A program made the position numbers and the translations under genes. 64,000 nt of DNA from Streptomyces spongiicola (lineage in GTDB: Bacteria > Actinomycetota > Actinomycetes > Streptomycetales > Streptomycetaceae), in assembly GCF_003122365.1 (NCBI RefSeq), contig NZ_CP029254.1, positions 186,001 through 250,000 of the forward strand. Direction: 5' to 3'. This document shows, one piece after another, positions 43,126 to 52,999 of this stretch. Each line of letters begins with the position of its first letter. Position 1 is the first letter of the stretch. Below the pieces are notes generated by a model. The model was not told the origin of the DNA. It did no database searches and worked only from the letters and a program-made list of their open reading frames with translations.

Positions 43126-44411
43126 GGCGGACCCGAGCGGCGGGAGGCGCAGGCGACACGAGGGGCGGCGAAGGCCGGCCGGGCAGTGGGCCCGCGCCCG
43201 GCGACCAGCGCCGCGCGGACACCGGCGGCGGTCTGCGCGGCCATGCCCGCGGCTTCGCCGGCCGGATGCGCGGCGGCGAGTTCACACCGCTTCCGGGGGC
43301 CATCGGCGTCGCGCTGCTGTGGATCGTCTTCCAGAGCCTGGACCAGCAGTTCCTCTCGCCGCGCAATCTGTCCAACCTCAGCATCGACATCGTCGGCACG
43401 GGCATGATCGCACTCGGTCTGGTCTTCGTCCTGCTGCTCGGCGACGTGGATCTGTCCGTCGGCTCGGTCAGCGGACTCACCGCGGCCGTGTTCGCGGTCC
43501 TGAACGTGAACCAGGGCATGCCGGAGTGGCTGGCGGTCCTCGCCGCCCTGGTGGTGGGTGCGGCGATCGGGGCCACCCAGGGGTTCTGCGCGGCCCGGCT
43601 CGGCGTCCCGGCGTTCGTCGTCACCCTGGCGGGACTGCTGGCCTGGAACGGGCTCATGCTGTACGTCCTCGGTGTCAGCGGCACCGTCAACCTCCCCGAG
43701 GAGGGCTTTGTCAACGCGCTGACCAGCTACTACTTCAGGGATGTCGCGGTCGCCTACGGACTGGCCGCGCTGAGCGTGGCCGGGTTCCTCGTCGCGTCGT
43801 ACCGGAACTCCCGCAGGCGCCGCGCGGTCGGAGTGGCGTACCGGCCGCTCCGCGTCATCGCCGGGCGCACGGCGGCGGTGGCGGTGGTCGCGTTCGCCGC
43901 CGCCTGGATCCTGAACCGGTTCCAGGGCCTGCCGCTCGCCCTGCTGGTCTTCCTGGTCTTCGTCCTCGGCCTCGACTTCGTCCTGCGGCGCACCTACTAC
44001 GGGCGCCGGATCGTCTCCGTCGGCGGCGGTACCGAGGCCGCCCGGCGGGCCGGTATCAACGTGGTGTGGCTGCGGATCTCGGCGTTCATGGTGTCCGGGA
44101 CGCTGGCCGCGGTCGGCGGCCTCTTCCTGGCCTCCCGGGTGGCCGCGGTCGGCCAGACCTCGGGCTCCAGCATTCTGCTGATCAACGCGATCGCCGCGGC
44201 CGTGATCGGCGGTGTCAGCCTGTTCGGCGGGCGCGGGTCGACGTGGTCGGTGCTGCTGGGCATGCTCGTCATCCAGTCGATCGCCTCGGGCATGGTGCTG
44301 CTCGGCATCCCGACCCCGATGCAGTCGGTGATCACCGGGGGTGTGCTGCTGGCGGCCGTGGTCCTCGACTCGCTGTCCCGCCGCTCGCAGCGGGCGCACG
44401 GCAGGGTATGA
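43122..44411 (+). CDS. XylH-like sugar ABC transporter permease
   Basis: A 429-residue permease of the ribose/xylose family with about ten membrane segments. Landmarks are LVFVLLLGDVDLSVGSVSGLTAAVFAVLN, FVVTLAGLLAWNG and the coupling motif GGGTEAARRAGINV. The first about 45 residues are Gly/Arg-rich and hydrophilic. GTG 43122 overlaps the ATPase stop. With the upstream genes it completes a three-component importer. Confidence 0.92.
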   Translation: MRRTRAAGGAGDTRGGEGRPGSGPAPGDQRRADTGGGLRGHARGFAGRMRGGEFTPLPGAIGVALLWIVFQSLDQQFLSPRNLSNLSIDIVGTGMIALGLVFVLLLGDVDLSVGSVSGLTAAVFAVLNVNQGMPEWLAVLAALVVGAAIGATQGFCAARLGVPAFVVTLAGLLAWNGLMLYVLGVSGTVNLPEEGFVNALTSYYFRDVAVAYGLAALSVAGFLVASYRNSRRRRAVGVAYRPLRVIAGRTAAVAVVAFAAAWILNRFQGLPLALLVFLVFVLGLDFVLRRTYYGRRIVSVGGGTEAARRAGINVVWLRISAFMVSGTLAAVGGLFLASRVAAVGQTSGSSILLINAIAAAVIGGVSLFGGRGSTWSVLLGMLVIQSIASGMVLLGIPTPMQSVITGGVLLAAVVLDSLSRRSQRAHGRV

Positions 44412-44440
44412 CCCGCCGGCGCGGGACCCCGGGCGGGACC

Positions 44441-44562
44441 CCGCACACCGCCGCGGAACACGGTGCCGTCCGGGTGGGCAGCGTGAGCCCGGGCGGGCTC
44501 CCGCACACCGCCGCGGAACACGGTGCCGCCCGGGTGGGCAGCGTGAGCCCGGGCGGGCCCCC
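44441..44562. repeat. 60-bp tandem duplication in the convergent gap
   Basis: Two copies of a 60-bp unit begin at 44441 and 44501 (both CCGCACACCGCCGCGG), with the next copy starting to decay after 44560. The copies differ at about two positions. They fill most of the 189-bp gap between the convergent permease and TsaC-like genes. Confidence 0.9.
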
Positions 44563-44600
44563 GGTCCGGCGACCGCCCGGGGCGGCTCGCGGGCCCTCGG

Positions 44601-45221
44601 CTACTCGAACCGCGCGGTGTCGCCGGCGCCCCGGCGCACGATCTCCGGTCCACCGCCGGAGAAGTCGACGACGGTGGTCGGCTCGGTGCCGCAGTCCCCC
44701 GAGTCGAGCACGGCGTCCACCACGTGGTCGAGCCGCTCCTTGATCTCCCAGCCCTGGGTCATGGGCTCGTCCTCACCCGGCAGGAGAAGGGTGCTGGAGA
44801 GCAGCGGCTCGCCGAGTTCCTCCACCAGTGCCTGAGCGACGACATGGTCGGGAATCCGCACGCCCACCGTCCTCTTCCTGGGGTGCATCAGCTGGCGCGG
44901 AACCTCCTTGGTCGCCGGCAGGATGAACGTGTAGCTGCCGGGGGTGGTCGCCTTGACCGCGCGGAAGACGTCCTTGTCGACGTGCACGAACTGGCCGAGC
45001 TGGGCGAAGTCCCGGCAGACGAGGGTGAAGTGGTGCCGGTCGTCGAGGTTGCGGATCGAGCGGATCCGGTTGATGCCGTCCCTGCTGCCGAGACGGCAGC
45101 CCAGGGCGAAACAGGAGTCCGTGGGGTACACCACCAGGCCGTCGGACCGGATGGTGCCGGCCACGGTGCCGATGGTGCGGGGCTGCGGGTTCTCGGGGTG
45201 GACGTCGAAGTACTTCGCCAT
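44601..45221 (-). CDS. L-threonylcarbamoyladenylate synthase-type protein (Sua5/YciO/YrdC family)
   Basis: A 206-residue YrdC-domain protein. Motifs are [20 protein letters not shown] near the N-terminus, the KxR-type [12 protein letters not shown] loop and [16 protein letters not shown]. YrdC proteins make threonylcarbamoyl-AMP for tRNA t6A modification. This sequence is closest to the YciO branch, whose exact role is less certain. The start is ATG 45221. Transcribed divergently from pgm. Confidence 0.88.
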   Translation of the reverse strand: MAKYFDVHPENPQPRTIGTVAGTIRSDGLVVYPTDSCFALGCRLGSRDGINRIRSIRNLDDRHHFTLVCRDFAQLGQFVHVDKDVFRAVKATTPGSYTFILPATKEVPRQLMHPRKRTVGVRIPDHVVAQALVEELGEPLLSSTLLLPGEDEPMTQGWEIKERLDHVVDAVLDSGDCGTEPTTVVDFSGGGPEIVRRGAGDTARFE

Positions 45222-45569
45222 CCGGTGAGTGTAGGCGATCAGGGTGATCACGCCGCGGTCGGTCCGCCGGCGCCGACGGCGTCCCGGACCGGCCGGCCGG
45301 CCGACGTAGCGCACCGGGCGGACGGCCGTCGTACGGGACGGAACGGGCCGGCCGCCGACGTACGGCACCGGACCGGCCGGCCCTCGTACGGAACTCGGCG
45401 GATTCCCGGGAATCGCGAACAGGGAAGCGTGCAGACACGCACGCTGGGCATGCCCGGTTGGGACGCCCGCCGGCACGTGGGTGCGGTGGGGCAACCGGAC
45501 GAACGGCGACCGGCGGGCGATCATGGCACCTGCCCTGGTCGCACCCGACCGATACGGAGGAGTGGACGG
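45222..45569. other. Divergent promoter region between the YrdC-type gene and pgm
   Basis: These 348 bp contain repeated CGTACGG/GACGTACGGCACCGG and CCGGCCGG motifs between 45290 and 45400 and no gene. Promoters for both flanking genes must lie here; none is clear by eye. Confidence 0.4.
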
Positions 45570-47210
45570 ATGCCGAACGAGCGCGCGGGACAGCCGGCGC
45601 GGCCGGAGGACCTCATCGACGTGCCCCGGCTGGTGACGGCGTACTACGCCCTGCACCCCGACCCGGCGGACCCCGCGCAGCGGGTCGCCTTCGGCACCTC
45701 GGGACATCGCGGTTCGTCCCTGGCCACGGCCTTCAACGAGGACCACATCGCCGCGACCAGCCAGGCGATCTGCGAGCACCGGAGCCGGCAGGGCATCGAC
45801 GGGCCGCTGTTCCTGGGTGCCGACACCCATGCGCTGTCCGAACCCGCGAGGGTGACGGCCGTCGAGGTGTTCGCCGCCAACGGGGTCACCGTGCTGATCG
45901 ACGAGGCCGACGGCTACACCCCCACCCCCGCCGTCTCGCACGCCGTCCTCCTCCACAACCGCGGCCGCGACACCGGCCTGGCCGACGGTGTGGTGGTCAC
46001 GCCCTCCCACAACCCACCGTCGGACGGGGGCTTCAAGTACAACCCGCCGAACGGCGGACCCGCCGGCTCCGAGGCCACCGGCTGGATCCAGGAGCGCGCC
46101 AACGAGATCATCACCGGCGGGCTGAAGGACGTACGGCGGATCCCCTGGGCGCGGGCGCTCTCCGCCGCGACGACCGGACGGTACGACTTCCTCGGCTCCT
46201 ACGTGTCCGACCTGCCCTCGGTGCTCGACCTCGACGCGGTGCGCGCCGCGGGCGTGCGCATCGGCGCCGATCCGCTCGGCGGTGCGTCCGTCGCGTACTG
46301 GGGCCGGATCGCCGAGCAGCACCGCCTCGACCTGACCGTCGTCAACCCGCTCACCGACCCGGCCTGGCGGTTCATGACGCTGGACTGGGACGGCAGGATC
46401 CGGATGGACTGCTCCTCCCCCCACGCGATGGCGTCACTGATCGGGCAGCGCGAGCTGTTCCAGGTCGCCACGGGCAACGACGCGGACGCCGACCGGCACG
46501 GCATCGTCACCCCGGACGGCGGGCTCATGAACCCCAACCACTACCTGTCCGCCGCGATCTCGTACCTCTTCCGCCACCGCTCCCGGTGGCCTGCCGGGGC
46601 GGCGGTCGGCAAGACGCTGGTGTCCTCGGGCATGATCGACCGGGTGGCCGCCGACCTCGGCCGCGAACTCCGCGAAGTGCCGGTCGGCTTCAAGTGGTTC
46701 GTGGACGGGCTGCTCGACGGATCGCTCGGTTTCGGCGGTGAGGAGTCCGCCGGCGCCTCGTTCCTGCGCCGGGACGGCTCGGTGTGGACGACCGACAAGG
46801 ACGGCATCGTGCTGGCCCTGCTGGCGTCCGAGATGCTGGCCGTGACGGGGGTGTCGCCGAGCCGCCACTACGCCTCGCTCACCGAGCGGTTCGGCGAACC
46901 GGCCTACGCCCGGGTGGACGCTCCGGCCACCCGCGAGGAGAAGGCCGTGCTCAGCCGGCTCTCTCCCGGGCAGGTGTCCGCGGACACCCTGGCCGGGGAG
47001 CCGGTCACCGCCGTGCTCACCCATGCGCCGGGCAACGGCGCGCCCATCGGGGGCATCAAGGTGAGCACCGCCAACGCCTGGTTCGCCGCCCGCCCCTCGG
47101 GCACGGAGGACGTCTACAAGGTGTACGCCGAGTCGTTCCTCGGCTCCGGTCATCTGGCCCGGGTGCAGGAGGAGGCGCGGTCCGTGGTGGCGGCGGCGCT
47201 GCACGGCTGA
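45570..47210 (+). CDS. pgm: Phosphoglucomutase (alpha-D-glucose phosphate-specific)
   Basis: A 546-residue enzyme, exactly the usual size, interconverting glucose-1-phosphate and glucose-6-phosphate. The phosphoserine loop is [14 protein letters not shown], the metal loop [10 protein letters not shown], the sugar loop GEESAG and the phosphate-binding loop [19 protein letters not shown] near the N-terminus is also diagnostic. The start is ATG 45570 with GGAGG upstream. It connects glycogen and cell-wall sugar metabolism to glycolysis. It is the last intact gene before the palindromic region. Confidence 0.96.
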   Translation: MPNERAGQPARPEDLIDVPRLVTAYYALHPDPADPAQRVAFGTSGHRGSSLATAFNEDHIAATSQAICEHRSRQGIDGPLFLGADTHALSEPARVTAVEVFAANGVTVLIDEADGYTPTPAVSHAVLLHNRGRDTGLADGVVVTPSHNPPSDGGFKYNPPNGGPAGSEATGWIQERANEIITGGLKDVRRIPWARALSAATTGRYDFLGSYVSDLPSVLDLDAVRAAGVRIGADPLGGASVAYWGRIAEQHRLDLTVVNPLTDPAWRFMTLDWDGRIRMDCSSPHAMASLIGQRELFQVATGNDADADRHGIVTPDGGLMNPNHYLSAAISYLFRHRSRWPAGAAVGKTLVSSGMIDRVAADLGRELREVPVGFKWFVDGLLDGSLGFGGEESAGASFLRRDGSVWTTDKDGIVLALLASEMLAVTGVSPSRHYASLTERFGEPAYARVDAPATREEKAVLSRLSPGQVSADTLAGEPVTAVLTHAPGNGAPIGGIKVSTANAWFAARPSGTEDVYKVYAESFLGSGHLARVQEEARSVVAAALHG

Positions 47211-48045
47211 ACCCGGCGCTCCCGATCCCACCGGCCGCGGGGGGCAGCGGGTGTCCGGCGCCGCCCCGTGCGGCCGCGGCGCCGAACCGCACGGAACCGG
47301 TGCGTCGCGGACGGGGCGGCCCGGGCCGCGCGCTCTTACCGCGCGGGCCCGGTGGTGCGCCGGGGCTCCCCGCTACCGGGCGGCCCCGGCGGCCCCGCCG
47401 CGGTGGCCATCGCGGCCTGAGTCCTCGCGGCCGTCCCGCTCCGCCGCTTCACGGCCCCGCTCGCCGGCCGCGGCGGCCGTGGTGCCGTGCGCTGAGAGCC
47501 GGTGCACGACGTGCACGGCGTGATGGCGAGCGGGCCGGACGACGCGAACGGCACGCACGGACGGACGGGCCCAAGAGCGCGAACGGCGCGAACGGACGGA
47601 CGGGCCGAACGGCGCGAACGGAGTGACCAGCAGAACGGGGCGACCGGCGCGACCGGAGTGCACGGCCGGACGGCACCCGCGAAGGACTCCGGGCCGGAGT
47701 GCCGGAGGGCGGTGGCGGAACCGGCCCGCCTGCCCGGCCCGGCCGCAAGGCGCCCGGTCGGCCGCCCGGGCGTTGGGCCATCGGGCGGCTTTCGTACAGC
47801 CGAACGGCGGGCAGGCCGCCCGGCCGTGTGGTGACCGGTGCCCGAAGGGGGAACACAACCCGGTTCACGGGTCCCGGAACGCCCTCGCCCGCATGCCGGC
47901 ACCCTTTGGTCACTCACCGCATGGACTAATCACGGAGCGGTACCCCCTGCGCCCATTGGGGTGTCCGCCATTCGGAGTTGCAGCCCCCAGGGGCCATGAG
48001 TCCTTAGAAAGCGTGTCCCGCCGGTTCTCACCATCAGGAGGAGAC
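47211..48045. other. Gene-free region entering the left palindrome arm
   Basis: About 835 bp with no supported gene. From about 47401 onward it is the left arm of the fold-back palindrome. Positions 47535-47690 are runs of GAACGG/GGACGG/GCGCGAAC units. A likely promoter pocket precedes the monooxygenase gene (TTGGTC near 47908 and TAATCA near 47926), and an AGGAGGAG ribosome site lies at about 48035. Confidence 0.5.
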
Positions 48046-48383
48046 ATGGGCACTGTGCAGAACGGCCGACAGAACGACAGGCTGTCCGTGGTTTTCGCGG
48101 TCCGGGTCATCGAGGGCGGCGAAGAGGGGTTCCTGGAAATGTACGACAAGCTCCGGAAGTCCGTCGCCGGCACTCCCGGCCACATCGTCGAGCGGCTCGG
48201 TGAGCCCGTCGACGACTCCCGTCAGTGGGTGATCACCAGCGAGTGGGAGACTCCCGAGCACTTCTTCGCCTGGCAGCAGAGCGACGACCACGCGCCCTGG
48301 TGGCCCCGCTCCGCGAATGGGTCGACTCGACGCAGTCCCTGAGGTTCCGAGTCGTCATGGAGACCGTGAAGGAGACGTCATGA
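48046..48383 (+). pseudogene. Antibiotic-biosynthesis-monooxygenase-type protein (left copy, frameshifted)
   Basis: ATG 48046 after AGGAGGAG opens an ABM/heme-monooxygenase-like small ferredoxin-fold protein (LSVVFAVRVIEGGEEGFLEMYDKLRKSVAGTPGH, WVITSEWETPEHFFAWQQSD). One base appears to be missing near 48291-48300 (GCGCCCTGG). Restoring it gives a C-terminus LVAPLREWVDSTQSL ending at the TGA that overlaps the next gene, about 112 residues in all. The right copy is broken a few bases away. Such proteins oxidise quinones or degrade peroxides; the substrate is unknown. Confidence 0.7.
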
Positions 48384-49255
48384 CCTACACCACGAACGGC
48401 CCCGTCGCCGTCCTCGGTCTCGCACCATGGGCGGCGGCCTGGCCTCACGCCTCCTCGGTCAAGGCATACAGGTCCGGTGTGGAACCGCACCCCGGAGCGT
48501 GCCGAGCCGTTCGCCAGGGCGGGCGCCTTCGCGGCGTCCCGCCCGAGCGAGGCGGTCGAGGGCACGAGTGCCGCCATCTGCACCGTCGCCGACGGCGAGG
48601 CCCTGCGGACGGTGCTGCGCGGCCCGGACGGGATCCTGGCCCGGGCGGCTACCCCGCGCCCTGATCTGCGCCAGCACCGTCGCGCCCGACGAGGTCGTCC
48701 GCCTCGCCGGGGACGCGCCCGCCGTCCTGGACGTCGGCATGCTCGGCAACCGCGACCACGCCCGCGACGGCGAACTGCGCCTGTTCGTGGCGGCGAGGAG
48801 CGGGTTCTTCGCCGCAGGCCGGCCGCTGCTGGAGATGCTGGCCAAGGAGGTCGTCCATCTGGGCGCACTCGTTCCGGCATGCGGATGAAGCTGCTCCTCA
48901 ACCTGCTGATGGGCATAGAGGTGCAGGCGATGGCCGAGGCCGCCGAGCTGGCGGCCGCCTCCGGGCTCGACCGAAGCAGGTCCTGCGCACCATAGCGGGC
49001 AGCGTTCGCGTCACCGGTCATGTCCGTTCAAGTCCCGCGCTCGCCTCGGGCGCTTCGAGGAGCCGGACTTCCGCTGCGGCTGATGGCCAAGGACCTCATG
49101 CTCGCAACGGAGCAGCCGAAGCCTCCGGCCTGAGCCTGCCGCTCACCCCGGCGGCCGCGGAGACCCATGTCCGCGCCACCGAGCACGGGTTCGGTGACGA
49201 GGACTGCGCCGCGGTCACCCGCGCCCTCACACGGAAACCGGGAACCGACAAATGA
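48380..49255 (+). pseudogene. 3-hydroxyisobutyrate-dehydrogenase-like NAD(P) oxidoreductase (left copy, multiple frameshifts)
   Basis: The ATG overlaps the stop of the monooxygenase gene. Combining frames and both arms gives a protein of about 290 residues. It opens with Rossmann loop GLGTMGGGLASRLL, then VRVWNRTPERAEPFA, ASTVAPDEV (substrate serine loop of beta-hydroxyacid dehydrogenases), and MKLLLNLLMGIEVQAMAEAAEL carrying the catalytic lysine position. This copy lacks one G in the Rossmann loop near 48421 and another near 48477, among other breaks. The reaction class is NAD(P)-linked oxidation or reduction of a beta-hydroxyacid or imine. Confidence 0.7.
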
Positions 49256-50284
49256 TCATCGACATCCACGGACACCTGTCCCCGCGGAGGCGGCCAAACG
49301 CTTCCCCATGCCCCCCAGCCCTGACCGACGTGGACGGCATGCTCGCCGCCCGCGCCCAGGCCGGAATCGACCTCACCATCATCGGCAGCCCCGTCGGCGC
49401 CGGGCGATGGCGCGGGTTCCGGGCGTGGACAACTACAAGCAACCGCGCGACCGGCTGCGTGGCTTCCACGCGTGGATGTCGGGCTTGATCACCGAGTTCC
49501 CGGACCAGTTGCGCGGGTACGTGTACGCGAACCCGTTCGGGGACGACGACCATCTGGAAGGGGTACGGGAGACGCTGGCGGACCCGCCTTCGTCGGCCTG
49601 ATCACCACTTTCCAGCGTGCACGGTGAGCTGCTCGGCTCGCCGCGGGCGGACTCCTTCTTCGCGCTGGCCGCCGAGGTGGGAGTGCCCGTCATGGTGCAC
49701 GCGCGGCCGAACGATCGGCACGGAGCGGGTGGAGAACATCGCCTTCGTCGAGCAGATCGGCCGTTTCGGCGACGTCACCATGGGCATGGCCATGATCGCT
49801 TTCGCGGGGTGGCTGGACAAGTACCCCGGTCTGCGGCTGATCGGCGCGACCGGGGCGGGGGGCCATGGCCCTGCTGCCGGAGCGCCTCCAGATGGCGGCA
49901 CGCCCCCGGCACTGGGGCGGGGGCGCGCCGCCCTCCGCCCCGCCGGAGGCCGGCCGGCAGGGGGCCGGCGGGACCCGGTCCGGACGGCCTCCCGTCCGGC
50001 CGGCCCCGGGGGCCGCGGAGCCGACCGTCCAGGGGTCGCCCGACCCGGGCGCCGCACTGCGCCGCATGTACGTCGACACCAGCCCGTTCAGCCCCGCCCA
50101 TCTGAGCCTCACGCGGAGGTGCTCGGGCCCGAGCGGATGCTGTTCGGCACCGACTCGCCGCCGCTGTCGGTGCCCTCGAGGACCTCATCCGCATGATCGA
50201 GAAGCTGCCCCTCGACAGGGCGGCCAGCAGCGCCATTCCTCGCGGCAACGCGAGGCCCTCTTCGACCTCAGGAGCCGTCCGTGA
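49252..50284 (+). pseudogene. Amidohydrolase_2 (ACMSD-like) metal-dependent hydrolase/decarboxylase (left copy, frameshifted)
   Basis: ATG 49252 overlaps the previous stop. Pieces in three frames give MIIDIHGHLSP (metal HxH), FPDQLRGYVYANPFGDDDHLEGV, VPVMVHAPAN (metal histidine), MGMAMIAFAGWLDKYPGLRLI and ERMLFGTDSPPLSVP (metal aspartate). This is the order expected for Amidohydrolase_2 enzymes such as aromatic-acid decarboxylases of the ACMSD family. A Gly/Pro/Ala-rich insertion lies at 49910-50030. Length if intact is about 343 residues. Confidence 0.7.
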
Positions 50285-50515
50285 CCACGACGCACGACCC
50301 CGTCGCGCACACGCGGTGCACCGCATCGCGGACCGCACCCGGTGTACGCGCACTCGGGGACACCGTGTCGCCCGATGAAACCGCCGCCGGCATCAGGACG
50401 TACCTGATCCCCGGTCGGCGCCCGCGCGGCGCCGGACCCCGGCCTGGCAGACATGTACGGGGCCTGACGCCGCGTACCGGAGGATCTTGCGACCGTGGTG
50501 GCGCTGGAGTTGACA
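50281..50515 (+). pseudogene. Start of an unidentified fourth gene (left copy)
   Basis: GTG 50281 overlaps the amidohydrolase stop (GTGA), as at other junctions of this operon, and opens MTTTHDPVAH. The following sequence is frame-disturbed and differs strongly from the right copy, and the fold-back centre cuts it off after about 235 bp. The family cannot be recognised. Confidence 0.4.
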
Positions 50516-50535
50516 ACATGTCAACTCCAGCGCCA
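50499..50535. repeat. Perfect 17-bp palindrome at the fold-back centre
   Basis: TGGCGCTGGAGTTGACA (50499-50515), loop ACA (50516-50518), TGTCAACTCCAGCGCCA (50519-50535). The two long arms are symmetric around position 50517. A continuous inverted duplication with only a 3-nt spacer is a typical product of hairpin/fold-back replication or of a fold-back chimeric read. Confidence 0.95.
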
Positions 50536-50762
50536 AGACCACCCGTCCAAGCCGTCCTCCGGTACCCGCGGCCGGTCAGGCCCTGCGGCAGTCCAGGACT
50601 CGTGACCGCTCCGGACGCGTCCCGACCGGGGAGCCGTTCGACCTGCTGCCGGCGTTCGCTTCCCGGTGGCATCACGGGACTGGAGCCTGCTCGGCGCTAC
50701 GCCGGGAGCGGTCGCGATGCGGTGCACCACGTGGCGCGACGGGGTCGTGCGTCGTGGTCACG
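50519..50762 (-). pseudogene. Start of the unidentified fourth gene (right copy)
   Basis: GTG 50762 overlaps the amidohydrolase stop and again opens MTTTHDPVA. The rest is clearly related to the left copy only in patches (CCCCGGTCGG, GGGCCTGAC, TACCGGAGGA), and no long common reading frame survives. Confidence 0.4.
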
Positions 50763-51790
50763 GACGGCTCCTGAGGTCGAAGAGGGCCTCGGCGTTGCCG
50801 CGAGGAATGCGCTGCTGGGCGCCCTGTCGAGGGGCAGCTTCTCGATCATGCGGATGAGGTCCTCGAGGGCACCGACAGCGGCGGCGAGTCGGTGCCGAAC
50901 AGCATCCGCTCGGCCCGAGCACCTCCGCGTGAGGCTCAGATGGGCGGGGCTGAACGGGCTGGTGTCGACGTACATGCGGCGCAGTGCGGCGCCCGGGTCG
51001 GGCGACGCCTGGACGGTCGGCTCCGCGGCCCCCGGGGGCCGGCCGGACGGAGGCCGTCCGGACCGGGTCCCGCCGGCCCCCTGCCGGCCGGCCTCCGGCG
51101 GGGCGGAGGGCGGCCGCCCCCGCCCCAGTGCCGGGGGCGTGCCGCCATCTGGAGGCGCTCCGGCAGCAGGGCCATGGCCCCGCCGCCGGTCCGCGCCGAT
51201 CAGCCGCAGACCGGGGTACTTGTCCAGCCACCCCGCGAAAGCGATCATGGCCATGCCCATGGTGACGTCGCCGAAACGGCCGATCTGCTCGACGAAGGCG
51301 ATGTTCTCCACCCGCTCCGTGCCGATCGTTGGCCGGCGCGTGCACCATGACGGGGCACTCCCACCTCGGCGGCCAGCGCGAAGAAGGAGTCCGCCCGCGG
51401 CGAGCCGAGCAGCTCACCGTGCACGCTGGAAAGTGGTGATCAGGCCGACGAAGGCGGGTCCGCCAGCGTCTCCCGTACCCCTTCCAGATGGTCGTCGTCC
51501 CCGAACGGGTTCGCGTACACGTACCCGCGCAACTGGTCCGGGAACTCGGTGATCAAGCCCGACATCCACGCGTGGAAGCCACGCAGCCGGTCGCGCGGTT
51601 GCTTGTAGTTGTCCACGCCCGGAACCCGCGCCATCGCCCGGCGCCGACGGGGCTGCCGATGATGGTGAGGTCGATTCCGGCCTGGGCGCGGGCGGCGAGC
51701 ATGCCGTCCACGTCGGTCAGGGCTGGGGGGCATGGGGAAGCGTTTGGCCGCCTCCGGCGGGGACAGGTGTCCGTGGATGTCGATGATCAT
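50759..51790 (-). pseudogene. Amidohydrolase_2 (ACMSD-like) (right copy, frameshifted)
   Basis: Mirror copy of the gene at 49252-50284, with the same metal motifs. It is broken at several sites, some shared with the left copy and some not. For example, the Gly-rich TGATTCC-proximal part and the EVLGPERMLFG region are cut here after LTRRCSG. The span is 1032 bp against 1033 bp on the left. Confidence 0.7.
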
Positions 51791-52665
51791 TTGTCGGTTC
51801 CCGGTTTCCGTGTGAGGGCGCGGGTGACCGCGGCGCAGTCCTCGTCACCGAACCCGTGCTCGGTGGGCGGACATGGGTCTCCGCGGCCGCCGCGGTGAGC
51901 GGCAGGCTCAGGCCGGAGGCTTCGGCTGCTCCGTTGCGAGCATGAGGTCCTTGGCCATCAGCCGCAGCGGAAGTCCGGCTCCTCGAAGCGCCCGAGGCGA
52001 GGCGCGGGACTTGAACGACATGACCGGTGACGCGACCGCTGCCCGCTATGGTGCGCAGGACCTGCTTCCGTCGAGCCCGGAGGCGGCCGCCAGCTCGGCG
52101 GCCTCGGCCATCGCCTGCACCTCTATGCCCATCAGCAGGTTGAGGAGCAGCTTCATCCGCATGCCGGAACCGAGTGCGCCCAGTATGGACGACCTCCTTG
52201 GCCAGCATCTCCAGCAGCGGCCGGCCTGCGGCGAAGACCCGCTCCTCGCCGCCCACGAACAGGCGCAGTTCGCCGTCGCGGGCGTGGTCGCGGTTGCCGA
52301 GCATGCCGACGTCCAGGACGGCGGGCGCGTCCCCGGCGAGGCGGACGACCTCGTCGGGCGCGACGGTGCTGGCGCAGATCAGGGCGCGGGGTAGCCGCCC
52401 GGGCCAGGATCCCGTCCGGGCCGCGCAGCACCGTCCGCAGGGCCTCGCCGTCGGCGACGGTGCAGATGGCGGCACTCGTGCCCTCGACCGCCTCGCTCGG
52501 GCGGGACGCCGCGAAGGCGCCCGCCCTGGCGAACGGCTCGGCACGCTCCGGGGTGCGGTTCCACACCCGGACCTGTATGCCTTGACCGAGGAGGCGTGAG
52601 GCCAGGCCGCCGCCCATGGTGCCGAGACCGAGGACGGCGACGGGGCCGTTCGTGGTGTAGGTCAT
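51787..52665 (-). pseudogene. 3-hydroxyisobutyrate-dehydrogenase-like oxidoreductase (right copy, frameshifted)
   Basis: Mirror copy of 48380-49255. The first 120 codons are intact here (MTYTTNGPVAVLGLGTMGGG through ILARAATP), whereas the left copy is broken in the Rossmann loop. A frame change after AATP is shared by both arms. Other breaks near the active-site helix are private to this copy. Confidence 0.7.
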
Positions 52666-52999
52666 GACGTCTCCTTCACGGTCTCCATGACGACTCGGAA
52701 CCTCAGGGACTGCGTCGAGTCGACCCATTCGCGGAGCGGGGCCACCAGGGGCGGTGGTCGTCGCTCTGCTGCCAGGCGAAGAAGTGCTCGGGAGTCTCCC
52801 ACTCGCTGGTGATCACCCACTGACGGGAGTCGTCGACGGGCTCACCGAGCCGCTCGACGATGTGGCCGGGAGTGCCGGCGACGGACTTCCGGAGCTTGTC
52901 GTACATTTCCAGGAACCCCTCTTCGCCGCCCTCGATGACCCGGACCGCGAAAACCACGGACAGCCTGTCTTCTGTCGGCCGTTCCTGCACAGTGCCCAT
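52662..52999 (-). pseudogene. Antibiotic-biosynthesis-monooxygenase-type protein (right copy, frameshifted)
   Basis: Mirror copy of 48046-48383, same length of 338 bp, one base short of an intact 339. Here the lost base is a G in CACCGCCCCTGG, while the left copy has lost a C in CACGCGCCCTGG. The intact form would read CACGCGCCCCTGG. There is also a difference at the N-terminus (QERPTE versus QNGRQN). Confidence 0.7.

Larger units (their letters stand above)
47401..50515 (+). repeat. Left arm of a giant fold-back palindrome
   Basis: This 3.1-kb arm is repeated in inverted orientation at 50519-53633. Outer parts are near identical apart from scattered 1-2 bp indels and substitutions. The innermost about 150 bp (about 50340-50490) are much more diverged. 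The outer edge is near 47385-47405, where similarity stops. Confidence 0.95.

Noticed and set aside
47535..47690. Small coding gene in the left arm upstream of the monooxygenase
   Set aside because: The open frames there are products of GAACGG/GGACGG repeats with no ribosome site and no conserved-looking protein.
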